Shown: piece by piece, positions 1-8,688 of the stretch
How the letters are laid out: the number at the start of each line of letters is the position of its first letter
How positions within the stretch are numbered: position 1 is the first letter of the stretch
Assembly: GCA_022841475.1 (NCBI GenBank)
Contig: JALHRJ010000038.1
Coordinates: forward strand, 1-43,148
Length of the DNA: 43,148 nucleotides
Direction of reading: 5' to 3'
Source: Cyclobacteriaceae bacterium
Lineage (GTDB): Bacteria > Bacteroidota > Bacteroidia > Cytophagales > Cyclobacteriaceae
Notes under the pieces: model-generated
What the model was told of the DNA's origin: nothing
The model's input: only the letters and a program-made list of their open reading frames with translations
Databases searched by the model: none
Translations under genes and position numbers: made by a program

Positions 1-89
1 TCCCACCGCTCTATGCTGAAGGCTATGAATCCATACCCTGTCGCTACAATTATAATTAAGACATAGTATAGCGGCTTTTGCCTACCCAT
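1..89 (-). CDS. Membrane protein, N-terminal fragment (possible glycosyltransferase)
   Basis: An open frame begins with ATG at 89 on the minus strand and runs off the window edge without a stop. Its first residues are MGRQKPLYYVLIIIVATGYG, a basic N-terminus followed by a hydrophobic segment, so it starts like a multi-spanning membrane protein. The ATG overlaps the last codons of the upstream GT2 gene (stop at 82), which is typical of a translationally coupled operon. The context of two GT2 glycosyltransferases suggests a GT87/GT39-like membrane mannosyltransferase, but only 29 codons are visible and the product is a guess. Confidence 0.5.
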   Translation of the reverse strand, partial: MGRQKPLYYVLIIIVATGYGFIAFSIERW

Positions 90-1539
90 GAAATGAGGTC
101 TTAATGGAAAAGTAAAATACACTTCCAAAACCCAATACCAACATAAGATGAAAGAAAATTAACCCGCCATCGCGCAACCAGACTCCCGCACCAATGCCAA
201 AAATAAAATAAAGACAAAGGAGACCTTCCATAATCGTTCCACCTGTAATCCGCGATCGGATATAACTATTTCCCAACCACGACTCCTTCTTATCAGTTAC
301 ATTAAACTTGGGCGTTCGAATAAAGGGCGTCTTCCTGCCTATTAGTCCTTCCAGCACTGCTAATCCATTGTGAAAAGATAACCCCATCGAAACAATTAGA
401 AACCGCGGGTAAAGTGATAAAAAAGTTTTTCCGGGAGAAACTGTATAAAATCGTTTGGTTGCTATCCAATAAAAAAATGTGATAGAGAAGAATCCTATTA
501 GAAAGACAATTCCCAAATGAAAGAGCCAGGCGACTTCCGGATGTTGTTGCTTAATAAAAAGCATGGGGATGCTAAACAATGAGGCCACCAGAAGAAACAC
601 AAAGACAGAACTGTTGAATAAGTGAAAAAAAGCGTGGACTTTATTTATAAACGGCAAAGCACTTCGCCATACATTGCCAAAATTTTTGCGGGCAGTTTCA
701 GCTGCCCCTTTATTCCAACGATACTGCTGCGATTTAATGGCAGGCATGATTACGGGTAACTCGCCTGGTGTTCCAATCTCTTCGCGATATTTAAATTCCC
801 ATCCTTTCAACTGCGCCCGATAACTCAAATCCAGATCTTCCGTAAGTGTATCCGCACTCCAACCTCCGGCATCTTCAATGCATTGTTTACGCCATACTCC
901 GCACGTACCATTAAAATTTATAAAACTACCGGCCGCTTTTCGCGCAGTTTGTTCAATTGAGAAGTGGGCATCCAACCCAAAGGCTTGCAGTCGGGTAAGG
1001 ATGGAATAATTTTTATTGATATGACCCCAGCGCGTTTGAACAACACCCACACGGGAGACGGAAAAATGCGGCATTGTTTGAATCAGAAAATCAGGATCCG
1101 GAATAAAATCTGCATCAAAAATAGCTATGAACTCGCCCTTGGCTAAGTTTAAACCATGCGCCAGCGCACCTGCTTTGTACCCTGTACGATCAGTGCGATG
1201 AACAAGATTAATATCCAACCCATCTGCCTGAAGTTCGCTAATTTTTCTTTTGATGATATTCGTAGTTTCGTCAGTGGAATCATCAAGCACCTGAATTTCT
1301 AAACAATCTTTAGGATAGTTGAATTTGCTTACCGCATCTAATAGACGTTCTACCACATACTTCTCGTTGAAGATGGGGAGCTGCACGGTAACTAGAGGAA
1401 AATCTTTTAACGCAGTTGGTATCTGTTTTTTTACCTTTTGATTCTGAAGGTATATCCACGTGAGATGAAGCTGACCCAGGCTGAAAAGAAAAATGTAAAG
1501 CAGGGAAAGACTATAAAGTATGGTGATGAATATTGTCAT
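82..1539 (-). CDS. Processive membrane glycosyltransferase, family GT2 (cellulose synthase-like)
   Basis: This is an inner-membrane GT2 enzyme that should transfer sugar from a nucleotide-sugar donor on the cytoplasmic face. The signature motifs are present in order: DDSTDET (residues 86-92), the metal-binding DAD (142-144), TED (233-235, catalytic base) and QQYRW (271-275, the Q-x-x-R-W motif of processive enzymes). There is one N-terminal membrane segment (about 4-28) and several after residue 300. The 485 residues match the bacterial cellulose-synthase-like/glucomannan synthase size, but there is no PilZ domain. It follows the DPM1-like gene by 50 bases in the same operon. The polymer made cannot be told from sequence. 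Confidence 0.88.
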   Translation of the reverse strand: MTIFITILYSLSLLYIFLFSLGQLHLTWIYLQNQKVKKQIPTALKDFPLVTVQLPIFNEKYVVERLLDAVSKFNYPKDCLEIQVLDDSTDETTNIIKRKISELQADGLDINLVHRTDRTGYKAGALAHGLNLAKGEFIAIFDADFIPDPDFLIQTMPHFSVSRVGVVQTRWGHINKNYSILTRLQAFGLDAHFSIEQTARKAAGSFINFNGTCGVWRKQCIEDAGGWSADTLTEDLDLSYRAQLKGWEFKYREEIGTPGELPVIMPAIKSQQYRWNKGAAETARKNFGNVWRSALPFINKVHAFFHLFNSSVFVFLLVASLFSIPMLFIKQQHPEVAWLFHLGIVFLIGFFSITFFYWIATKRFYTVSPGKTFLSLYPRFLIVSMGLSFHNGLAVLEGLIGRKTPFIRTPKFNVTDKKESWLGNSYIRSRITGGTIMEGLLCLYFIFGIGAGVWLRDGGLIFFHLMLVLGFGSVFYFSIKTSFHG

Positions 1540-1589
1540 TGATCTGAATCCAAAAATAAAATAGAAGGAAGCATTAATCCGATCATCAC

Positions 1590-2279
1590 TTACAAATACC
1601 TAAAGATAGTCGCCAAAATCTTATACCCAGCCATAATTGTTCCTTTCACCGTGCCACTGATTTTAGAGAACCCGATTCGTTTGCGATATCGCACCGGAAC
1701 CTCAACACATTGTAAACCTTTTTTGGCAGCTTTCAGTTGCATCTCCACCGTCCAGCCATAGGTTTTATCCTGCATTTCCAATTCGATCAATTTGCTGAAT
1801 CGAATCGCACGAAACGGACCCAGATCGGTAAACGAAACACCATAAAATAATTTTAGTAAACGCGTAGCCAACCAGTTGCCAAATATTTGCTGTGGTGTCA
1901 TTGAGCCTTGCTCCTTCTTGCCTAACGCACGCGATCCAATCACAAGATCGGCATTGCCTTGCAGGATAGGCGTTAACACCAATGAGATTTCCTCCGGATA
2001 ATCAGAGTGGTCTGCATCCAAAAAAACAACAATATCCGGTTTAGGCATTGATTTTTTCAGATAGTCGATTCCGGTAAGGCAAGCACGACCATAACCTGCA
2101 ACCGGCTCGCGAAGCACAGTAGCACCTGCAGCGCTGGCGATCGTTTCCGTATTATCGGTTGACGCATTATTGACTACGATAATTTCCGCTACCAACTCTT
2201 TGGGAATTTCTCGAATCACTTCCCCAATACCATTCTCTTCATTAAAGGCCGGAATGATAACTTTTACTATAATACTCAA
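1590..2279 (-). CDS. Polyprenyl-phosphate sugar transferase, DPM1-like GT2
   Basis: This is a GT-A fold family 2 glycosyltransferase resembling dolichol/polyprenyl-phosphate mannosyl- or glucosyltransferases. It shows the IPAFNEE nucleotide-binding start (residues 9-15), VVNNASTDNT (35-44) and the DAD metal motif (88-90), and it has a conserved C-terminal RKRIGFSKISGT stretch. It lacks C-terminal membrane helices, so it is the short soluble or peripheral type. The best start is a TTG at 2279; no in-frame ATG precedes the conserved core. It lies between the polyferredoxin gene and the cellulose-synthase-like GT2, suggesting production of a lipid-linked sugar donor used by neighbouring membrane transferases (inference). 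Confidence 0.85.
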   Translation of the reverse strand: MSIIVKVIIPAFNEENGIGEVIREIPKELVAEIIVVNNASTDNTETIASAAGATVLREPVAGYGRACLTGIDYLKKSMPKPDIVVFLDADHSDYPEEISLVLTPILQGNADLVIGSRALGKKEQGSMTPQQIFGNWLATRLLKLFYGVSFTDLGPFRAIRFSKLIELEMQDKTYGWTVEMQLKAAKKGLQCVEVPVRYRKRIGFSKISGTVKGTIMAGYKILATIFRYL

Positions 2280-2312
2280 AACAGTTCTCTTTAATTCGGC
2301 AAAGATGATCCC

Positions 2313-4094
2313 TTATTCCGAAATTTTAATATGATTGTTTCCGATAAGAATCGGTTTTCCAAATCTCCCGCTTTCCTCTTTCACTTCCAGATTCAACACA
2401 CCTCTCGGACAAACAGAAGAACATATACCACAACCCACACAGGAGCTGCGCACAATGTTCTGGCCCCGCTGTGCATACCAACGCACATCAATACCCATCT
2501 CACAATACGTAGAACAATTTCCACACGAAATACATTGGCCGCCATTGGTGGTAATTCTAAACCTGGATTTGAACCGCTGAACTATTCCCAAATAAGCAGC
2601 GAGCGGACATCCAAACCGGCACCAAACCCGGTTGCCCATCAAGGGATAAAATCCGGTGCCAACTACTCCGGCAAAGCCCGCACCAATAAATGCCCCATAG
2701 ACTTCGCGCAACTTATACGAATCAAAAAATAAAAACCACGATGCGTCTGTCCAATATGTATAAATAACTCCAGCCGTCATCACAATGGCAAATACCAGCA
2801 CACCATGAACCATCCACCGTTCTACTTTCCAGGCCTTGATAGTTTTATTGGAAAGTTGCCGGTACGGATCGCCTAATGTTTCTGCAAGACCTCCACACCC
2901 ACACACCCATGAACAATACCACCGTTTACCAAAAAAATAAACAAGTACGGGAACACCTATGATTATCAAAGCAACACCCCACCCTAACATAAAGAGTCCG
3001 AGCGTGCCATGGGACACTAATTCATTTATTCGCGAATCAAAAAAGAAACTATAATCAAGTGGCCAGATATTTTTAAAATCAAAATAAGGTTTATTGAGTC
3101 GGATAAGAATTTCAGGGATTAAAAAAGCAAAAGCTGTTTGAAAAAACATAACGGAGTAAGTGCGTAAAATCTGATACTTACTATGACGATAATGAATGAT
3201 CATACGAACGCCCATTACCAGAATACAAAGTGTATATATGAATCCGTAAAGAAAAAACCGACCCGCTTCGTTACCATTTAAAACTCTACTAACAGGGTCA
3301 ACTACGATAACCCAATTTGTCATATACTCCGGATAGAAGTATAAAATGATGTAAAATACAATTAGCCAGGTGCCGGTTAGAATGCCGAGCCAGCCAGTAT
3401 TCTTCATTGCATTAAAAAAAATACCATTATTCTTAATGCCGGGCAGAAGGTTGAGCTTAGGTAATATATAAGTCAACGCACCGATTATGAATAACCCAAT
3501 GGTGAGAAAAAGAAAAAGTAAGGGGTTACTGGCAACGGGTCCAATCGCGGAAGCCTTGGTAATTGAATACGTTAAATCCTTGACCTGATATCGATCAAAT
3601 CCCACCTGATTGATGATAGCATATTGATTGATGTTATTGACAACTCCTTCCAATTGAGTTTGTAATTCTTCTGGTGACAAAAACTCACGACCCTCCAACC
3701 AGCCTCCATAATCTTTCCATGCTTTCTTTTTGAATTCACTTGCTTCATCACCACCAAGATAAAGTGAATCCACAGAAGCAAGAGTAAACTGTTTTCCGCT
3801 GCGTGCGACCAGATCAAAGACCTCTTCCTGGGTAATTCCATAATTACTTATCTGCTCCTGGTTTATAGCCTCGAAATTTTTCCTGAGTTCAGTAACAAAT
3901 GAAAATGAGGTGGCAAAAGTCTGACCTTGCATTTCAGTTGAAGTCTGAAAAAAGAGATCGCGGCTCGGTCCCTCTGAAATTTTACTTTCAATCACTTCCG
4001 GAGTGAGCTTATAACGCGCCAGAAAAAAAGTTGCATTGAAAAGGATGAAACCAATCAATAATAAGATTAACCCAAAAAGTTTTACTGCTCTCAT
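2313..4094 (-). CDS. Membrane polyferredoxin, NosR/NapH/CcoG-like
   Basis: This is a multi-spanning membrane protein with iron-sulfur centres, likely passing electrons across or along the inner membrane. A first TM segment (about 5-27) precedes a roughly 150-residue extracytoplasmic domain, then several TM helices (about 190-390). Two cysteine clusters resembling those of NosR/NapH follow: CSWVCGC (394-400) and CRFGCP (492-497). Two classical 4Fe-4S ferredoxin motifs lie at 521-531 (CISCGNCSTYC) and 552-562 (CVGCGICSSVC). I do not see the flavin-attachment motif of NosR in the N-terminal domain. The start ATG overlaps the stop of the upstream flavoprotein gene (ATGA), so the two are probably made together as a redox pair. 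The partner pathway is unknown. Confidence 0.85.
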   Translation of the reverse strand: MRAVKLFGLILLLIGFILFNATFFLARYKLTPEVIESKISEGPSRDLFFQTSTEMQGQTFATSFSFVTELRKNFEAINQEQISNYGITQEEVFDLVARSGKQFTLASVDSLYLGGDEASEFKKKAWKDYGGWLEGREFLSPEELQTQLEGVVNNINQYAIINQVGFDRYQVKDLTYSITKASAIGPVASNPLLFLFLTIGLFIIGALTYILPKLNLLPGIKNNGIFFNAMKNTGWLGILTGTWLIVFYIILYFYPEYMTNWVIVVDPVSRVLNGNEAGRFFLYGFIYTLCILVMGVRMIIHYRHSKYQILRTYSVMFFQTAFAFLIPEILIRLNKPYFDFKNIWPLDYSFFFDSRINELVSHGTLGLFMLGWGVALIIIGVPVLVYFFGKRWYCSWVCGCGGLAETLGDPYRQLSNKTIKAWKVERWMVHGVLVFAIVMTAGVIYTYWTDASWFLFFDSYKLREVYGAFIGAGFAGVVGTGFYPLMGNRVWCRFGCPLAAYLGIVQRFKSRFRITTNGGQCISCGNCSTYCEMGIDVRWYAQRGQNIVRSSCVGCGICSSVCPRGVLNLEVKEESGRFGKPILIGNNHIKISE

Positions 4095-5398
4095 GCAAGT
4101 CGTGGGTTAAGTTCAGCGTGTGGAAATTTTATAGCAAAGCTCGCCATGATTTCCGATTCGTATCTGGGGAAAAATTCAGGATCAAAATTAGCTTCCGCGA
4201 GATGTTTTAGTACATAGGTTATACTCCGGTTTTCACGCAACCATTGATCGAAACATTCATGTCGCAACCGAATACCAAATGAATTAATCCCAAGAAATTG
4301 GTTGGAATTTTTATCCCAAACAAGATGCATAGATTTCATTCCTGATTTGTGTTCCCAGTAAAAGTCGGTTTCGCTACTTCCCAAAACATTGGCAACATTG
4401 CCATAGGTTTGATATTCGATATCAAAAAACTTAGCTGAGTTAAACCACGGTCCGGGTTCGTACTTGGTTTTATTGCCACAAATAGTTTGTGCCAGCACTT
4501 CGCCCATCATGCGGCTTGTGTACCAAACCTGTTCTATATTTTTTCTGCCAGGTAATTCGTAGTTGCGTTCCACACAATCACCTAAGGCATACACGTCTTG
4601 AATATTTGTCTCCAGAAACTCGTTTACAATAACACCACGTTTAACTTCTATTCCTGAGTCTTTCAAAAATTCAATATTTGGCGAAACGCCAACGGTGAGT
4701 CCAACGAATTGGCAAGGAATAGTTTCACCGGCTTTGGTTACAACCGCTTTCACACTGTCCTTTTCGTCCGCCTGAATTTCCTTTAACTCAGATTCTAATT
4801 TTAAACTAACGTGATGTGAACGGATATGGCGACTAATCATATTCGCCTCCTGCAGGGGTAATACATTATTCCAGAATTCTTTCTCGCGCACCAATAGGGT
4901 TACTGAAATCTTTCTCGACAACAACATTTCAGCCATCTCGATTCCAATCAGTCCTCCTCCTACAATTACAGCCTGGCTTATCCCTTTTGTAGTTTGTTCC
5001 ATGCGCTCAAGATCCTGATAACTGTAAAGTCCTTGCACCCCTTCAAGGTCTTGCCCGGGCCATCCAAACTTATTAGACTTTGAGCCAGAGGCTATAATAA
5101 GTATATCATATTCGATGGATCGTCCCGATTGTAGTGTTAAGGATTTTGTTTTCGGATGGACATCCGTTACATGATCGCGAACCAGATCGATCTTGTTTTT
5201 TTTCCAAAATCCATCTTCATACGGTTTGGTGTGTTCATATTTCATGTGCCCCATGTAGATATACATGAGCGCGGTGCGCGAATAGAAATGATCTGTTTCT
5301 GAAGAGATAATTGTAATTGTATGATTGCTTCGCTTGCGAATATTGCGGGCTGCGGTGGTGCCCGAAATGCCATTGCCGATAATGACGATATGCTTCAT
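4091..5398 (-). CDS. FAD/NAD(P)-dependent pyridine nucleotide-disulfide oxidoreductase
   Basis: This is a two-dinucleotide-fold flavoprotein of the NADH-rubredoxin/nitrite reductase-like group. It shows the N-terminal FAD motif GNGISGTTAARN (residues 8-19), a central NAD(P) motif GGGLIGIEMAE (147-157) and the FAD-contacting ALGDC (271-275). No redox CxxC pair typical of thioredoxin reductases is evident. I chose the ATG at 5398, directly before the Rossmann strand MKHIVIIGNG and preceded by a GGGAG sequence, rather than an ATG six codons upstream. A TAGGTTTG element at 5449-5456 could give it its own promoter. It is coupled by a 4-base overlap to the polyferredoxin, so it probably delivers NAD(P)H electrons to it. 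Confidence 0.87.
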   Translation of the reverse strand: MKHIVIIGNGISGTTAARNIRKRSNHTITIISSETDHFYSRTALMYIYMGHMKYEHTKPYEDGFWKKNKIDLVRDHVTDVHPKTKSLTLQSGRSIEYDILIIASGSKSNKFGWPGQDLEGVQGLYSYQDLERMEQTTKGISQAVIVGGGLIGIEMAEMLLSRKISVTLLVREKEFWNNVLPLQEANMISRHIRSHHVSLKLESELKEIQADEKDSVKAVVTKAGETIPCQFVGLTVGVSPNIEFLKDSGIEVKRGVIVNEFLETNIQDVYALGDCVERNYELPGRKNIEQVWYTSRMMGEVLAQTICGNKTKYEPGPWFNSAKFFDIEYQTYGNVANVLGSSETDFYWEHKSGMKSMHLVWDKNSNQFLGINSFGIRLRHECFDQWLRENRSITYVLKHLAEANFDPEFFPRYESEIMASFAIKFPHAELNPRLA

Positions 5399-5448
5399 GC
5401 TCCCGTAAAGGTGCAATTTTCGCGGCTAACTACGTGTCAGTAATGAGA

Positions 5449-5456
5449 CAAACCTA
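5449..5456 (-). promoter_or_regulatory. Bacteroidota-type -7 promoter element
   Basis: The minus strand reads TAGGTTTG, an exact match to the TANNTTTG -7 consensus of Bacteroidota housekeeping promoters. It lies about 50 bases before the ATG of the flavoprotein gene at 5398, in the 89-base gap after the phosphorylase-like gene. No convincing -33 TTG at normal spacing was found, so this rests on one element. Confidence 0.38.
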
Positions 5457-5487
5457 TAGTCCAATCACCCTGGTTTTATCAGGCAAC

Positions 5488-7191
5488 CTAAATTACCTCA
5501 AACTGCTTTGAGACAGTTGATTTTCTTTTCGGTGTTTGTTCGTCCGAATACATTTTTTCATAGTATTCACGCGCCATGCGGTTAGAATCAAATTCTGGCA
5601 GAATATCCTCCATGCTTTGTTTTACGATGGCAGTCCATGCTCTTGGATTATTATAATAGAGCGGAGCAATCTCCTTTTCTAAAAGAGTAAGGAGATTATC
5701 ATTTTCAATAGTATCCTGTTCATCCGAATGCTCAGTTTCAGCCGGAGTAATGATGAAGCAATTTTTACCATGCTTAGAGAATTCTGGGATCCAACCATCT
5801 GGAATTGATAAATTAATACTTCCATTCATCGCGGCCGTCATGCCGGAAGTACCGGATGCTTCGCGGTACATCTTCGGAGTGTTCAACCACAGATCTGAAC
5901 CTCGTTTGAGGAGAGCCGACAACTCCATTTCATATCCCGTAAGGATTGTACAGTTGGGCAGATCTTTAATTTTCCAATAAATCTCATTGAAGATGCCAAT
6001 AGCCCCATGATCTTCGGGGTAAGGTTTCCCGGCCCAGATAACCTGGATGGGGTATTTACTGTTGGTTACCAACCTTTCAAATCGTTCAAAATCACGAATC
6101 AACAAATTGGCCCGTTTATAGGCAGCATAACGTCTTGCCCACACAATGGTAAGTATGTTTTCATCAAAGATTTTTCCTGTTTGATTCGCCACTTCGCGAA
6201 ACAATTCCTTCTTCATCTCCTTCTTTCTTTCTTCCAGGCCCTTATCACTGCCATGCTTATGATAATCTGCCATTTGCTTATCCATCCAATACGTTTTGTT
6301 CTGTGCATTGGTAATGGAAGTGATCTCGCAAATATCATCAAAGCCCGCCCACATTTTTCGCGACACCGCACCATGCAAGGCCGAAACTCCATTGGCGATG
6401 CGCGCCATGCGCAAAGCAGCTAGGGTATAACTTAAATTATGCTCATCGGGTGCGGCAAGTTTTAATACAGTCTCTCGGGGTACCTTCTTAAAAAAGCCCA
6501 TCACTTCCATTGTGGAAATCTGATGTTCTTCATTGCCAGCTTTTTCAGGTGTGTGTGTGGTAAAAACTACACGTTTTCGCACTTCTTCCAGATCATTGTT
6601 GTATTTACTCAACAAATAAAAGCAAAGTGGCAGCGCGTGCCCTTCATTCATATGGTAAACTTCCGTTTTGCGTTCCAGCACATCCAGTAGTTTGGCACCC
6701 CCTGTGCCGAGAAGAATAGATTGTGCGATGCGGGCAGATTCGTGACTATCATAAAGCCGATGGCAAATGGTTTGGGCCAAATGATCATTCTCAGGAATAT
6801 CCGTACTCAAAAGAAAAATAGGCGCTGTCTGAAATACTTCCGGTCGGAGTAACCAAGCCTTTACCTGAACTTCGTGATTGTGAATAGTTATCGGGAATAC
6901 AATGCCCGTATCCGTAAGGAAAGAATAATTTTTTTCGATGTAATCAACCTTAAGCGTGCCGTCTATGTTTCTGCCCTGATCGTAATAGCCGTATTTCCAA
7001 AGGATGCCGATACCGATTAAATTCTGCTTAAGTTCATAAGCGCTGCGCATGTGCGAGCCTGCCAAAAAACCAAGGCCGCCACTGTAAATTTTAAGTGGCT
7101 GATCGATGGCAAATTCCATCGAAAAATAAGCAGCAGGTTTAGAGTACTTTTTATCAATCTTGTACGAAAACAATTCTGAAGGAGTAATCAT
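5488..7191 (-). CDS. GT35 alpha-glucan phosphorylase-like protein with Lys-to-Thr change at the PLP site
   Basis: The protein resembles the short (about 550-850 residue) alpha-glucan phosphorylases of archaea and bacteria, which cut alpha-1,4-glucan with phosphate to give glucose 1-phosphate. Family motifs visible are YFSMEFAID (22-30), YSGGLGFLAGSH (36-47), MNEGHA (181-186), FTTHTPEKAGN (210-220), WARRYAAYKR (351-360) and AGKPYPEDHG (387-396). At 444-457 the sequence is EASGTSGMTAAMNG. Authentic phosphorylases have Lys in place of T452, and that Lys forms the Schiff base with pyridoxal phosphate. The codon (5836-5838, ACG on the minus strand) is unambiguous. It may therefore be a non-PLP transferase or an inactive homologue. 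At 567 residues it is shorter than classical GlgP. The ATG at 7191 heads the minus-strand operon. Confidence 0.8.
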   Translation of the reverse strand: MITPSELFSYKIDKKYSKPAAYFSMEFAIDQPLKIYSGGLGFLAGSHMRSAYELKQNLIGIGILWKYGYYDQGRNIDGTLKVDYIEKNYSFLTDTGIVFPITIHNHEVQVKAWLLRPEVFQTAPIFLLSTDIPENDHLAQTICHRLYDSHESARIAQSILLGTGGAKLLDVLERKTEVYHMNEGHALPLCFYLLSKYNNDLEEVRKRVVFTTHTPEKAGNEEHQISTMEVMGFFKKVPRETVLKLAAPDEHNLSYTLAALRMARIANGVSALHGAVSRKMWAGFDDICEITSITNAQNKTYWMDKQMADYHKHGSDKGLEERKKEMKKELFREVANQTGKIFDENILTIVWARRYAAYKRANLLIRDFERFERLVTNSKYPIQVIWAGKPYPEDHGAIGIFNEIYWKIKDLPNCTILTGYEMELSALLKRGSDLWLNTPKMYREASGTSGMTAAMNGSINLSIPDGWIPEFSKHGKNCFIITPAETEHSDEQDTIENDNLLTLLEKEIAPLYYNNPRAWTAIVKQSMEDILPEFDSNRMAREYYEKMYSDEQTPKRKSTVSKQFEVI

Positions 7192-7342
7192 GAAGTTCCA
7201 GTAGATTTAGGTTAGGTCAATGGGTTGCGAAAGTAACAAATGACAAGCAAAACAGTTTTATAAATGTTAAATATGGCTGGCAATTAAGCAGCGCAAACGA
7301 TTGTTTAACTGTTTAAATAATAGTTCAGATTCAATTTCCAAC

Positions 7343-7350
7343 TACTTTTG
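7343..7350 (+). promoter_or_regulatory. -7 promoter element, predicted leaderless transcript
   Basis: TACTTTTG matches TANNTTTG exactly and ends five bases before the ATG at 7356. Since transcription normally starts a few bases after this element, the mRNA would begin at or next to the start codon. No -33 TTG at ordinary spacing is seen. Confidence 0.42.
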
Positions 7351-7355
7351 CAGCC

Positions 7356-8138
7356 ATGAAACCTGCGACATTGGTAACCGCTTTTTGCCTTGTGCTACTG
7401 ATCTTCGGCCTGGGGGTGCTTCAGGCGCAAACAGCGCTCGATCCTTTTCAGAAGGGTCTTTCGTTGGAAAGAGAATTCAAGGTTGAGGCGGCACTTTCCG
7501 CTTATAAAGAAGTCTTGAAAAAAAATCCAGATCATGCTGAAGCCTTGCAGCACGCCAGCCGCATGCTTTCCAACATTGCCGGAAAACTTCCAAAGAATCA
7601 ACTTACCAGAAAAAGAGAGTTATTAAGAGAAGCTCAAGGATATGCTCAAAAGTCTATACAATTAAACCCCAATGTTCCTGAGTCACGACTCGCCCATATA
7701 ATTTCAGTAGGATTGCTCTCAGAAATTGCGACCAATCCGCGAGAAAAAGTAGCCGATGCATGGCTCATTTATGGTGAGGCAATAAAAATTCTTGAAATCG
7801 ACTCGACCTATGCAGAAGCCTATTTCGTATTGGGCAAATGGCAGCATGAACTTTCCAGATTAAACTGGATGGAATTGATGGCCTGTCGAATTTTCTTTGG
7901 GGGATTTCCTGAAAGCATTTCTATTGAAGCAGCCATTCGCTATTACAATAAAGCGTTGCAGTTCAATCCGAATAGTATACTATTTCTTTATGGGAAAGGA
8001 TCGGCCCTTTATCAGATAGGTGAAAACGAGCAAGCAGCATCGGTCCTGAACCGTGCGCTGGCATTACCAGAGGCAGAACCTGATGATATGCTGAGAAAAG
8101 AAAGGTGTTCTATCCTTTTGAGGCAAATCATCCAATAA
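7356..8138 (+). CDS. Secreted TPR protein, RMDN-like
   Basis: A signal peptide (about residues 1-24, ending near VLQAQ) is followed by a helical repeat domain with several TPR motifs: FKVEAALSAYKEVLKKNPDH, then AWLIYGEAIKILEIDSTYAEAYFVLGKW and IRYYNKALQFNPNSILFLYG. The central GKWQHELSRLNWMELMACRIFFGG region recalls the TPR domain of eukaryotic regulator-of-microtubule-dynamics (RMDN) proteins, which also have bacterial homologues; this is a family impression, not a search result. It probably acts in the periplasm as a protein-binding scaffold. It is transcribed divergently from the phosphorylase-like operon, with a -7 element immediately before the ATG. No functional partner can be named. 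Confidence 0.75.
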   Translation: MKPATLVTAFCLVLLIFGLGVLQAQTALDPFQKGLSLEREFKVEAALSAYKEVLKKNPDHAEALQHASRMLSNIAGKLPKNQLTRKRELLREAQGYAQKSIQLNPNVPESRLAHIISVGLLSEIATNPREKVADAWLIYGEAIKILEIDSTYAEAYFVLGKWQHELSRLNWMELMACRIFFGGFPESISIEAAIRYYNKALQFNPNSILFLYGKGSALYQIGENEQAASVLNRALALPEAEPDDMLRKERCSILLRQIIQ

Positions 8139-8261
8139 ATAGCTTTAGCCTTCTATCCAATTTCTTTCCTCAATTACTTGAATATTTAGTAATTTTAGTA
8201 CACTTCAAAAGCTACTGAATGTGGCATTATTATTTCTTACTACTACGATAAAATTTATCAA

Positions 8262-8672
8262 ATGAAAAAAATACTTGTTGGTTTAATAGCATTAATAGCG
8301 TCCCTACCATTTTTCGCACTGCAGCAAAAACCCAAATTCGATTTAAAGGCAAGCGCTGAACGTGGCAAAGAAATCTATTTACGAAATTGCATCAGTTGCC
8401 ATATGGAACAAGGCGAGGGGCTTGAAGGAATATTTCCACCCCTGGCTAATTCTGATTACATGCTCGGTGACAAGAAACGCGCTATTCAACAAACGTTGTA
8501 TGGCGTAACCGGTGAAATGACCGTGAATGGAAAAGTCTACAGTGGCGAAATGAATGGATATGACCTCACCGATGAACAAATGAGTGACTTGATGAACTAT
8601 GTGTTTAATTCGTTTGGAAATAAAGGTGGTGCTATCACACCGGCAGAAATAAAGGCCGCCCGGAAGAAGTAA
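8262..8672 (+). CDS. Class I c-type cytochrome, small, exported
   Basis: An N-terminal signal peptide (about 1-21) precedes a single-haem cytochrome c domain. The haem site CISCH is at residues 43-47 with the typical preceding GKEIYLRNC. The region KVYSGEMNGYDLTDEQMSDLMNYV (about 91-114) supplies a likely distal Met ligand (Met97) and the C-terminal helix. The 136-residue length fits soluble periplasmic electron carriers. It is followed after 16 bases by a small membrane protein, then by xdhC and mocA. Molybdenum hydroxylases with cytochrome c acceptors are known, so it could serve such an enzyme (inference), though none is encoded in this window. Confidence 0.9.
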   Translation: MKKILVGLIALIASLPFFALQQKPKFDLKASAERGKEIYLRNCISCHMEQGEGLEGIFPPLANSDYMLGDKKRAIQQTLYGVTGEMTVNGKVYSGEMNGYDLTDEQMSDLMNYVFNSFGNKGGAITPAEIKAARKK

Positions 8673-8688
8673 GATAACTAGTGGCAAC

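Noticed and set aside
2331..2732. 133-codon plus-strand frame opposite the polyferredoxin gene
   Set aside because: Its Thr/His-rich composition mirrors the coding strand of the Cys-rich ferredoxin part; no signal or domain.
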